A DNA stretch of 64,000 nt, taken from Clostridia bacterium. GTDB taxonomy: Bacteria; Bacillota; Clostridia; Oscillospirales; Acutalibacteraceae. The DNA lies in assembly GCA_017521425.1 (NCBI GenBank), contig JAFXCQ010000008.1, forward strand, positions 124,001 to 188,000. Direction: 5' to 3'. Below are positions 1 to 6,539 of this stretch, piece after piece. A program made the translations under genes and the position numbers. Under the pieces are notes generated by a model. The model was not told the origin of the DNA. It was given only the letters and a program-made list of their open reading frames with translations, and ran no database searches. Positions within the stretch are counted from its first letter, which is position 1. Each line of letters starts with the position of its first letter.

Positions 1-32
1 TATTCGTAAATACTAACTTCAGGTGATGAAAT

Positions 33-281
33 ATGAATAAAAATGATAAAAAGAAAAATTTAAAAGAACAGGGTGTAGATGAATATCAGGTTGAAATGAC
101 ACCATCGGCGGTTTCTGTTGGTGACGCACCTGACGATTCGTTTCAATTAGTAAATAAATACGGAACTTATGAAATTCAACCAACTGCGGATACAGATAAC
201 AAGTTCCCAACTATTGCACAAGGCTTTTCACGAAAAGAACAAGAACGAGAAAGACTTGATGAGAAAAGTGGAGAAAAATAA
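33..281 (+). CDS. Small hydrophilic protein of unknown function
   Basis: An 82-residue open frame begins with ATG preceded by AGGTGATG at good spacing, so it is probably translated. The protein is very rich in Lys, Glu and Asp, has no membrane segment, signal peptide or cysteine, and looks largely disordered; its middle contains a short stretch around YGTYEIQP. I do not recognise the family. It is followed by a dispersed intergenic repeat rather than by a co-transcribed gene. What lies upstream is outside the window, so it could be the last gene of an operon. A small cytosolic or spore-associated protein is possible but nothing in the sequence proves it. Confidence 0.65.
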   Translation: MNKNDKKKNLKEQGVDEYQVEMTPSAVSVGDAPDDSFQLVNKYGTYEIQPTADTDNKFPTIAQGFSRKEQERERLDEKSGEK

Positions 282-475
282 TTGAATGTTGAAAATGGAA
301 AATTGAAAATTTCGGGGCTACGCCGTAATTATAATTTTTAATAGTAAATATTTTGTTTCGTTTATGGTTATTTGATGTAAAATAATGTTTTTTAATGGTA
401 TTATTATAAAATCAAACACGAAGTGTTTCCTGAATTTTCAATTTTCAACTTTCAATTCTCAATTAAGTTAAGGAA
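282..475. repeat. Dispersed intergenic repeat, copy 1
   Basis: The gap starts with GAAAATTGAAAATT-like arms and ends with the complementary TTTTCAATTTTCAACTTTC-like arms. Just inside the left arm is a small GC-rich module (GGGGCTACGCCG), and inside the right arm lies CACGAAGTGTTTCC. The same arrangement recurs in several other gaps of the window, so this is one copy of a repeat family rather than unique sequence. Confidence 0.6.
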
Positions 476-519
476 TTACTTATTTTATTGCAAAAATGAT
501 ATCAAGAAAGGGTGTTCCT

Positions 520-1191
520 GTGGGAAAGATAATTGCTCTCGGTGGCGGAGTTTTTGAAAATGGCGAGGTGTTGCCAATAATCGAAAAAATTTATGAAATC
601 TGCGGTAAAAATAATCCGTCAGTTTTATATTTACCGACTGCTGGGTTTGACGATATGGATGACGCAGAAATTATTTTAAAACCATTCAAAGAACGTTCAA
701 CTACTGTTGATTCTCTTCTTTTAACAGATGAAAGTTTAACTGAAGAAGATGTAAAAAACAAAATTCTTTCTGCTGATATTATATATGCAGGTGGCGGCAA
801 TTTAGAATTTTTAATGAATACCTTTAAAAAGACTAAAGCAGATAAATATTTAAAAGAAGCATACGAAAAAGGCGTTGTGCTGTCAGGGCTTTCTTCGGGT
901 GCTATGTGCTGGTTCGAAATGGGCTGGGACGATTGTGGCGAAGACCATTCATTTGTATTCGTGGAGTGTCTTGGTATTTTAAAGGGGTGCTTCTGCCCAC
1001 ATTACGAGGGTAAAACCTGGAATAATTTCAAACACGCAATCAAAACAATTGATTTTGATGGAATAGCAGCAGAAGATGGAGCCGCACTTACATATGTTGA
1101 TGGTGTTTTCGGCACAGTGAATGGTACAGAAGATGGCGATGTTTTCGTGTTTAAAAGAGATAATGATTATAAAGAAGAATTGTTTAAATAA
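520..1191 (+). CDS. Peptidase E-like (family S51) serine hydrolase
   Basis: This cytosolic protein of 223 residues belongs to the class I glutamine-amidotransferase-like fold of peptidase family S51, whose best-known member, peptidase E, cleaves N-terminal aspartyl dipeptides. The nucleophile elbow is G-L-S-S-G-A with Ser125, and His161 in FCPHYEG matches the catalytic His. The AGGGN loop before the elbow is also typical. I place the start at the GTG at 520 because AAGAAAGGG sits 7 bases upstream; an ATG 24 bases earlier has no ribosome site. Sequences of this type also include cyanophycinase, but the length fits the dipeptidase branch. It is probably monocistronic and ends in a terminator shared with the convergent regulator gene. 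The substrate is not certain. Confidence 0.8.
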   Translation: MGKIIALGGGVFENGEVLPIIEKIYEICGKNNPSVLYLPTAGFDDMDDAEIILKPFKERSTTVDSLLLTDESLTEEDVKNKILSADIIYAGGGNLEFLMNTFKKTKADKYLKEAYEKGVVLSGLSSGAMCWFEMGWDDCGEDHSFVFVECLGILKGCFCPHYEGKTWNNFKHAIKTIDFDGIAAEDGAALTYVDGVFGTVNGTEDGDVFVFKRDNDYKEELFK

Positions 1192-1194
1192 ATG

Positions 1195-1231
1195 AAAAAC
1201 CTTTCAGAGCGTAAAAATCTGAAAGGTTTTT
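1195..1231. terminator. Bidirectional rho-independent terminator
   Basis: A 14-bp perfect stem (AAAAACCTTTCAGA and its complement) closes a 9-base loop, with A- and T-runs on the two sides. It lies between convergent stop codons and can terminate both the peptidase and the TetR gene. Confidence 0.9.
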
Positions 1232-1232
1232 G

Positions 1233-1778
1233 TTATTGATTATCAGTTGATGGCAAAACAGGTTTGCTGTTCATAATTTTAAGCATTATTTCAGTAAGCT
1301 CTTCAGGAGTTTCTTTACAATCCGTTTCAAGCCAGGTTACATAAACAAAAAATAAAGCACCAATCCTGTAGCTTTCATAATAATTCTTTATAGAATCATC
1401 TACCCTGAAAGAGCCTTTAATAAGCAAAAATGATTCGTAAAGTAAGGTCGAAAGATTTGCTGAAACCAAAATTTTTGTAATTTCACTGTGTGAGCACAGG
1501 TGAGTGAAAACCGAGAGTATATAATCGTAATATGAATTTATTTGCTTTTCGTTTAATTCTGCAATAAATTTTAAAGAAATATCATTCAAATAATTCTTTA
1601 AAATTAAATCCTTAGATTCAAAATTTCGGTAAATGGCATTTCTTGAAACGCCTGCCTTTTTAGCAATTTCGGTAAGTGTAATGCTTCCGTAGGTCTTTTC
1701 TTTTAAAAGATTTATAAGTGCTAAAAAAACACATTCCCTTGTAAAAGCTTTAGCCTCGCGGTTACAAGAGTTAGACAT
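1233..1778 (-). CDS. TetR/AcrR family transcriptional regulator
   Basis: The 181-residue protein has an N-terminal helix-turn-helix around residues 30-60 (LTEIAKKAGVSRNAIYRNF), the hallmark of TetR repressors, followed by an all-helical C-terminal ligand and dimer domain with no recognisable ligand motif. The normal length for the family is about 180-210. It is transcribed away from the secreted hydrolase at 1926, and the shared 147-bp gap holds a palindrome between promoter elements, so it probably represses that gene and perhaps itself. The ligand is unknown. The start ATG follows AAAAAGGGGTGTTTTGTT, an acceptable ribosome site. Confidence 0.88.
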   Translation of the reverse strand: MSNSCNREAKAFTRECVFLALINLLKEKTYGSITLTEIAKKAGVSRNAIYRNFESKDLILKNYLNDISLKFIAELNEKQINSYYDYILSVFTHLCSHSEITKILVSANLSTLLYESFLLIKGSFRVDDSIKNYYESYRIGALFFVYVTWLETDCKETPEELTEIMLKIMNSKPVLPSTDNQ

Positions 1779-1861
1779 AACAAAACACCCCTTTTTGTTA
1801 CAGCATATTTTATGAATATTGAAACTTCCAACTCATTTATATATAATGTTATAGTAATAAA

Positions 1862-1894
1862 TTGTGGTAACAAATGTTACACCTTATAGTAACA
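1862..1894 (+). promoter_or_regulatory. Promoter with palindromic operator for the secreted hydrolase
   Basis: A -35-like TTGTGG (1862-1867) and a -10-like TATAGT (1885-1890) are 17 bases apart. Between them sits the palindrome GTAACA-AA-TGTTAC (1867-1880). A further GTAACA half-site overlaps the -10 and a TGTTAC half-site lies near the regulator start (1796-1801). This is a classic place for a TetR-type operator. Confidence 0.6.
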
Positions 1895-1925
1895 TAATAT
1901 TTATCCGATTTCAAGGAGGCTAATT

Positions 1926-2963
1926 ATGAAAAAAGTTCTTTCAGTTTTTTTAGCAATGTTATTTTGCTTTTTAACAGTTTCACTTGCTGTATCTGCAGCA
2001 GATGGGGTTTATCCTGTCGAAGAAAAATTCTCACAGAACGGACCAAATGAAGTTGAAACAATGATTTTTGATAGTGGCGAAGCAGCATACACCTATTATA
2101 AAATCTGGTACCCAAAAAACATTACTGTAAGCAGTGGTACATATCCAGTTGTTGTTTACTGCAACGGTACAGGTATGACAGACGCAGACGCAACTACAGT
2201 AAATTTAATGACTGCACTTGCTTCTTGGGGTTATATTGCAATAAGCAATGACCACGAATCATCAGGTAATGCTGACTCTGCTTCAAAGGGGCTTGATTTA
2301 TTACTCGCACTCAATGAAGATACAAGCAGTATTTTTTACAATAAAGTAAATACAGATGCAATTGGTATATGTGGTTTTTCGCAGGGTGGTTCAGGTGCAA
2401 TAAATGGCGCTTCTGATGGTAAGCAACCAAACAGTTCAATGTTTAAATCGGTATGTGCATTGAGTGCGCCACATAAAGATTTGGCAGCTTCTGTTTTACA
2501 AAATACCCCTTATGATGCTTCAAAGGTTTCTGTACCGTCATTTTTAGTTGCAGGTACAGGCTCAACAGATGCCGGTTCGACAACTTCAACAGGTATATGT
2601 CCGTTAGGTAAAGGGCTTATTGAAAATATGAAGAAAATTAATAACGAGAATGTTGTTATTGGCAGATATACAGGTGCAGACCACGGAACAATTCAGGCTT
2701 CTGCCCAACCGTATGTTATTGCGTGGTTTAACTGGACTCTTTTAAATGACAGCTTCTCAGCAACAGCTTTTGTAGGTGAGGATGCTGAGCTTTACAGAAA
2801 TGGTAATTGGCAGGACGTTTATAATAAGCAGTCAACTGATTTGCCTGAAAATCCTGACCCGACAGGTGATACTCAGGACAGAGTAACAACAAAGCTTCTT
2901 TTAAAAATATCTAAACTTATAACAAAGATTTTAGAAGTATTAGGAAAACTTATGTCTTTCTGA
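1926..2963 (+). CDS. Secreted alpha/beta hydrolase (cutinase/dienelactone hydrolase-like)
   Basis: A 345-residue exported protein. Residues 1-24 form a Sec signal peptide (two Lys, a hydrophobic core and an AVSA-A cleavage site). The body is an alpha/beta hydrolase of the cutinase/PETase-like or chlorophyllase-like type: the nucleophile elbow is G-F-S-Q-G-G with Ser152, an oxyanion region sits near YCNGTGM, and His253 in GADHGT is a good catalytic His. The likely role is cleavage of ester bonds outside the cell, for example acyl groups on plant polysaccharide, but the substrate is not shown. The last 25 residues form an amphipathic Leu/Ile/Lys helix with no LPXTG motif. AAGGAGG precedes the ATG. 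The gene diverges from a TetR gene that probably controls it and ends at a strong terminator. Confidence 0.82.
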   Translation: MKKVLSVFLAMLFCFLTVSLAVSAADGVYPVEEKFSQNGPNEVETMIFDSGEAAYTYYKIWYPKNITVSSGTYPVVVYCNGTGMTDADATTVNLMTALASWGYIAISNDHESSGNADSASKGLDLLLALNEDTSSIFYNKVNTDAIGICGFSQGGSGAINGASDGKQPNSSMFKSVCALSAPHKDLAASVLQNTPYDASKVSVPSFLVAGTGSTDAGSTTSTGICPLGKGLIENMKKINNENVVIGRYTGADHGTIQASAQPYVIAWFNWTLLNDSFSATAFVGEDAELYRNGNWQDVYNKQSTDLPENPDPTGDTQDRVTTKLLLKISKLITKILEVLGKLMSF

Positions 2964-2982
2964 TAGTGTTTTGTGGAGTGAA

Positions 2983-3024
2983 AAGACCAACACAGAATTT
3001 TCAGTTCTGTGTTGGTCTTGTTTT
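2983..3024. terminator. Rho-independent terminator
   Basis: A 15-bp perfect stem (AAGACCAACACAGAA with its complement) around a 7-base loop is followed by TTTT on the plus strand. It ends the hydrolase gene and lies just beyond the stop of the convergent small gene, which may also use it. Confidence 0.9.
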
Positions 3025-3229
3025 ATATAAAATATCCATTAGTATCTCTCAACCCTATAAGAATTTCATACTGGTAAGAAAGATAATTTGCTTTTTGCTT
3101 ATGGTAATTTATTTTCCCCTTAATTATTTTACTTTGTTTTTCATTGGAATCATTTAATTGCTTTTTAAGAAGATTTATGCAATGCCAATGATACTCAATC
3201 TGTAAATAAAACTTTTTTCTTAATAACAT
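3023..3229 (-). CDS. Small basic coiled-coil-like protein, unknown
   Basis: A 68-residue minus-strand frame whose ATG is preceded by AAAGGAG at 8 bases, one of the better ribosome sites in the window, which argues for a real gene. The product is rich in Lys, Gln, Asn and Tyr, is predicted mostly helical, and has no membrane segment or zinc site. I do not recognise it. It ends exactly at the terminator of the convergent hydrolase. A small helical structural or nucleic-acid-associated protein is possible; the overlapping plus-strand frame has no ribosome site and I reject it. Confidence 0.6.
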   Translation of the reverse strand: MLLRKKFYLQIEYHWHCINLLKKQLNDSNEKQSKIIKGKINYHKQKANYLSYQYEILIGLRDTNGYFI

Positions 3230-3540
3230 TTTAATAACTCCTTTGTATAAATAAATAATAAATTTATCAGTTCTGGTTCCTGATACCTGTATTATACATA
3301 ACTTGCTTGTCGAAAAAGGTCACTTCGTGTAAAAAATATAAAAAAAATTAAGAAAAACACAATATTTAGGGTGTTTTTCAAGAAAAAAAGCTCTTTTGGT
3401 CAATATTTAGAATTTTAAATAAAAAACAGAGTTGTTTAGTTTTACAAAATCTCACAAATTTTCAATTATTTGTTGAATTGTTTTTGTTTTTTTAGTATAA
3501 TTACCTTATATAGTATTTAAAAATTTAAGGGGTGGTCTTT
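3230..3540. other. AT-rich divergent intergenic region
   Basis: This gap separates the small minus-strand gene from the PHP gene. It is very AT-rich. The only signals I can support are the promoter at 3473-3501 for the PHP gene and a TATAAT-like box on the minus strand near 3290 that could serve the small gene. No open frame with a ribosome site was seen. Confidence 0.5.
3473..3501 (+). promoter_or_regulatory. Sigma-A-type promoter of the PHP gene
   Basis: TTGAAT and TATAAT are separated by 17 bases, about 40 bases before the start codon. Confidence 0.65.
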
Positions 3541-4836
3541 GTGACAACAAAAAAACTTATTTCAATAGTTTTAGTTTTGTTCACATTGTTAAATGTATTA
3601 TCTGTTTCAGTATTTGCAAAAAATACTGTTTCTTACACTATAACAAGTCCTTATGAAACTGTAGATTGGGATACATATAAACAGTATAAAACTCAACTTC
3701 ACGCTCATACACTTTATAGTGATGGTTTTATGGATATTAAAGATGTTGTTGAAGAATATTACAGACAGGATTACGATATTCTCGCAATTACAGACCATGG
3801 TGTTGTAAATAAGGGCTGGGATGAAATGCCCGAAATGTTGCCAATTATTGGTTACAATAAATTTTTCTATGATTTAAGTCCTGTTTCAAAAGAACGCTAT
3901 GAAGAAATTACAACAGGCATAGGTAGAGACGGCAGACCAATGCTCGATGTTAATCAGGGTATTGAAATGAATGGTGTTGTTATGAGAAAAAACCATGTTA
4001 ATGGTTTCTTCTGTGGTGCTTTCCAGGGCGACTGGGGTGAAGAGGAGGATTATATTTCACCTGTTAAAGCTACTCATGAAGCGGGTGGTATTTCATTTAT
4101 TGCTCACCCGGGTGATTTCTATTCAATAAATGGTAATCGTGAAAGAGCAGAAGACTATAACTATTTAAATATTTATATTGAGCCACTTTTGGAGTACGAG
4201 TCTTGCGTTGGTTTAGAAATATTCAATGAAAGAGATACTGTTGCAGGGGCTGATAGAATTCTCTGGGATAATGTGTTAATGTACACAGTACCACGCGGTA
4301 AGGTTGCCTGGGGATTTTCAAACGACGATTCTCACGTTATTGAAAATATAGGTGTTACAGCAGAGATTATGCTTATGCCTGAGCTTTCAAATGAAGCTTT
4401 AAGAACTGCTATGGAAAACGGCACATTTTTTGCTTGTTCACGAATTGCAAGAAATGAATTAGGCGATGAATTTGAAGGTAATGGAAATTACGCAAAAATT
4501 GAAAAAATAATAGTTGATGAAGAACAAGACATTATTACAGTTACAGCGAATAATTATGATACAATTGAATGGATTTCTGACGGCGAAATTATTGCAACAG
4601 GCAATAGTTTCAATCTCAGGGAAAATAGCAGCAAATTAGGTTCTTATGTTCGTTTCCAGATAAAAAACGATGGTGGTATTGTAATGTCACAACCATTCGT
4701 TTGTGATGATGGAAATATGGAGGCGAAAATGATACCTGAAATAGAGGTAAAGCCATTGAGCTTCTTCGAAAAAATAGTAGAGGCAGTAAGAAAAACTATT
4801 TTAGGCGAATTATTCTACAGAATGTTGTGGCTTTGA
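3541..4836 (+). CDS. Secreted PHP-domain metal-dependent hydrolase
   Basis: An exported protein of 431 residues. Residues 1-26 are a signal peptide ending near VSVFA. The core is a PHP domain of the CehA/McbA-like type: His54 and His56 (QLHAHTLYSDG), His86 (ITDHG), His189 (IAHPGD) and His265 (DDSH) are in the order expected for metal ligands. Such domains hydrolyse phosphoesters or related bonds; the substrate here is unknown. A C-terminal beta-rich domain of about 80 residues precedes an amphipathic, Phe-rich tail. I choose GTG at 3541, with AAGGGG 7 bases upstream; a GTG nine bases earlier lies inside that ribosome site. It stands alone between its own promoter and terminator. Confidence 0.82.
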   Translation: MTTKKLISIVLVLFTLLNVLSVSVFAKNTVSYTITSPYETVDWDTYKQYKTQLHAHTLYSDGFMDIKDVVEEYYRQDYDILAITDHGVVNKGWDEMPEMLPIIGYNKFFYDLSPVSKERYEEITTGIGRDGRPMLDVNQGIEMNGVVMRKNHVNGFFCGAFQGDWGEEEDYISPVKATHEAGGISFIAHPGDFYSINGNRERAEDYNYLNIYIEPLLEYESCVGLEIFNERDTVAGADRILWDNVLMYTVPRGKVAWGFSNDDSHVIENIGVTAEIMLMPELSNEALRTAMENGTFFACSRIARNELGDEFEGNGNYAKIEKIIVDEEQDIITVTANNYDTIEWISDGEIIATGNSFNLRENSSKLGSYVRFQIKNDGGIVMSQPFVCDDGNMEAKMIPEIEVKPLSFFEKIVEAVRKTILGELFYRMLWL

Positions 4837-4858
4837 TTTATTAAAACTATAATTATTC

Positions 4859-4896
4859 AAACGCACCTGTAACTTTTATGTTTCAGGTGCGTTTTC
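4859..4896 (+). terminator. Rho-independent terminator
   Basis: A stem AACGCACCTG/CAGGTGCGTT is followed by a T-run, 23 bases after the PHP gene. Confidence 0.85.
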
Positions 4897-4932
4897 AGTT
4901 GTAAACTTTTTATAACATTTTGTTGTCATACA

Positions 4933-4961
4933 TTGTAAAGTTTATAAATATACATTATAAT
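4933..4961 (+). promoter_or_regulatory. Sigma-A-type promoter of citrate synthase
   Basis: TTGTAA and TATAAT are 17 bases apart, 45 bases before the ATG. Confidence 0.65.
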
Positions 4962-5005
4962 TGTATTAAAATAGATATTTCAAAAATGGTAAAGGAAGTG
5001 ATATT

Positions 5006-6334
5006 ATGAGTTTTCAAGACTTTATAAATTACGCAAAAATCAAAGAACAAACAGTAAGAGAAAATGACAAAATTGCACCAGAATTATATGTAAAGCATTC
5101 TGTAAATAAAGGTCTTCGCGATATAAATGGTAATGGTGTTGTTACAGGTCTTACAAATATTTCCAAAATTGTGGCAAGTAAAACAGTAAACGGAGTAAAA
5201 GAGCCTTGTGACGGTGAACTCTGGTACCGTGGTTACAAAGTGCAGGATTTAATAAATAATTTAGGCGAAGATGAATTAGGCTTTGAAAAAATCGCATATT
5301 TATTACTTCTTGGTGAAATGCCATCAAAAGAACAAGAAAAAGAATTCAGTAAACATATTGGTGATTTAAGATGCTTACCACAGAATTTTACTCGTGATGT
5401 CATAATGAAAGCGCCATCTGCAGATATTATGAACTCAATCACAAGAAGCATTTTAACACTCGCTTCTTATGACAAACAGGCACTCGACACATCTGTTGAT
5501 AACGTATTAAGACAATGTATTCAGTTGATTGCAGAATTTCCGCTTTTAGCAATTTATGCTTACCACGCATACAACTATTCAGAGCTTCAGGAAAGTATGA
5601 TTATTCACCGTCCTGACCCTGAGCTTTCAACTGCAGAAAATCTTCTTATGATGTTAAGACCAGATAAAAAATATACAAAAACAGAAGCAAAGGTTTTAGA
5701 TACTGCTTTAATTCTTCATATGGAGCATGGTGGCGGTAACAACTCAACATTTACAACAAGAGTTGTTACATCTTCAGGTTCAGATACTTACTCTACAATC
5801 GCTGCGGCTATGTCATCTCTTAAAGGACCAAAGCACGGTGGTGCTAATATTAAAGTTATGGAAATGATGGATGATATAAGAGCGAATGTAAAGGATATTA
5901 CCGACAAAGATGAAGTGAAGGCATACCTTACAAAGATTATAGATAAAGAAGCATTTGATAAAAAGGGGCTTGTTTATGGTATGGGTCATGCAGTTTATTC
6001 GCTCTCTGACCCGAGAGAAAGAGTATTTAGGAGCTATGTAGAGGCACTTGCAAAAGAAAAGGGTAGAGATAAAGATTTAATTCTTTATGAAAATATAGAA
6101 GAGTTAGCACCTGTATTGATTTCTCAAAAGAGAAAGATTTACAAGGGTGTCAGTCCTAATGTCGATTTCTACAGTGGTTTTGTTTACGATATGTTGGGAA
6201 TCCCTGGCGAGCTTTATACTGCAATATTTGCTATTGCAAGAATTGTTGGTTGGTCTGCACACAGAATTGAAGAAATTATTTGTGCTGACAAAATTATAAG
6301 ACCGGCATATTTGAGTATTATGGAAGAAAACTAA
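5006..6334 (+). CDS. gltA: Citrate synthase
   Basis: Condenses acetyl-CoA with oxaloacetate to citrate in the cytosol. The 442-residue protein has the conserved catalytic set: His241 in MEHGGGNNS, His277 in GPKHGGAN, His328 in GMGHAVY, and the Asp of NVDFYSG near residue 389. The length and the extra 40-residue N-terminus fit a citrate synthase group common in Clostridia. GGAAGTG precedes the ATG. No aconitase or isocitrate dehydrogenase gene is adjacent, so its role is probably in an oxidative half-cycle for glutamate synthesis. Downstream, after 36 bases with GAGGAGG, comes only the stub of a DUF1538-type gene. 2-Methylcitrate synthase is an alternative but less likely. Confidence 0.95.
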   Translation: MSFQDFINYAKIKEQTVRENDKIAPELYVKHSVNKGLRDINGNGVVTGLTNISKIVASKTVNGVKEPCDGELWYRGYKVQDLINNLGEDELGFEKIAYLLLLGEMPSKEQEKEFSKHIGDLRCLPQNFTRDVIMKAPSADIMNSITRSILTLASYDKQALDTSVDNVLRQCIQLIAEFPLLAIYAYHAYNYSELQESMIIHRPDPELSTAENLLMMLRPDKKYTKTEAKVLDTALILHMEHGGGNNSTFTTRVVTSSGSDTYSTIAAAMSSLKGPKHGGANIKVMEMMDDIRANVKDITDKDEVKAYLTKIIDKEAFDKKGLVYGMGHAVYSLSDPRERVFRSYVEALAKEKGRDKDLILYENIEELAPVLISQKRKIYKGVSPNVDFYSGFVYDMLGIPGELYTAIFAIARIVGWSAHRIEEIICADKIIRPAYLSIMEEN

Positions 6335-6370
6335 TTTTATAAATAAGAATAACTTTTGAGGAGGTAAATA

Positions 6371-6481
6371 TTGAAGCATCTTTTTAAATCATTAAAAGAA
6401 TCAATATTTTCAGTTTTACCTATTGCGGCAATAGTACTTATTTTATGTGCTGTACCTGTAGAAAAAGTGTATAAGATATGA
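6371..6481 (+). pseudogene. Remnant N-terminus of a DUF1538-like membrane protein
   Basis: Right behind GAGGAGG a TTG codon opens a 36-codon frame reading MKHLFKSLKESIFSVLPIA followed by one hydrophobic helix. This strongly resembles the start of DUF1538 family membrane proteins (basic amphipathic start, then SVLPI and a helix), which normally exceed 200 residues. Here the frame stops after the first helix and runs straight into a terminator-like hairpin. I read it as the surviving head of a deleted gene. It could instead be a genuine single-helix small protein, since the ribosome site is intact. Confidence 0.55.
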
Positions 6482-6488
6482 TATAATG

Positions 6489-6520
6489 AGAGTGCATATT
6501 GTGAATATGCACTCTATTTT
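6489..6520 (+). terminator. Rho-independent terminator
   Basis: A 12-bp perfect stem (AGAGTGCATATT with complement) around GTG is followed by ATTTTT. It lies directly behind the DUF1538 stub and argues that the following gene does not start upstream of it. Confidence 0.8.
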
Positions 6521-6539
6521 TGAAATGTGGGTGACAAAA

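Noticed and set aside
2966-3157. 63-residue plus-strand frame after the secreted hydrolase.
   Set aside because: It runs through the terminator hairpin, has no ribosome site and overlaps the better supported minus-strand gene.
6104-6379. 91-residue minus-strand frame overlapping the citrate synthase end.
   Set aside because: Antisense to a well-supported gene, without ribosome site.
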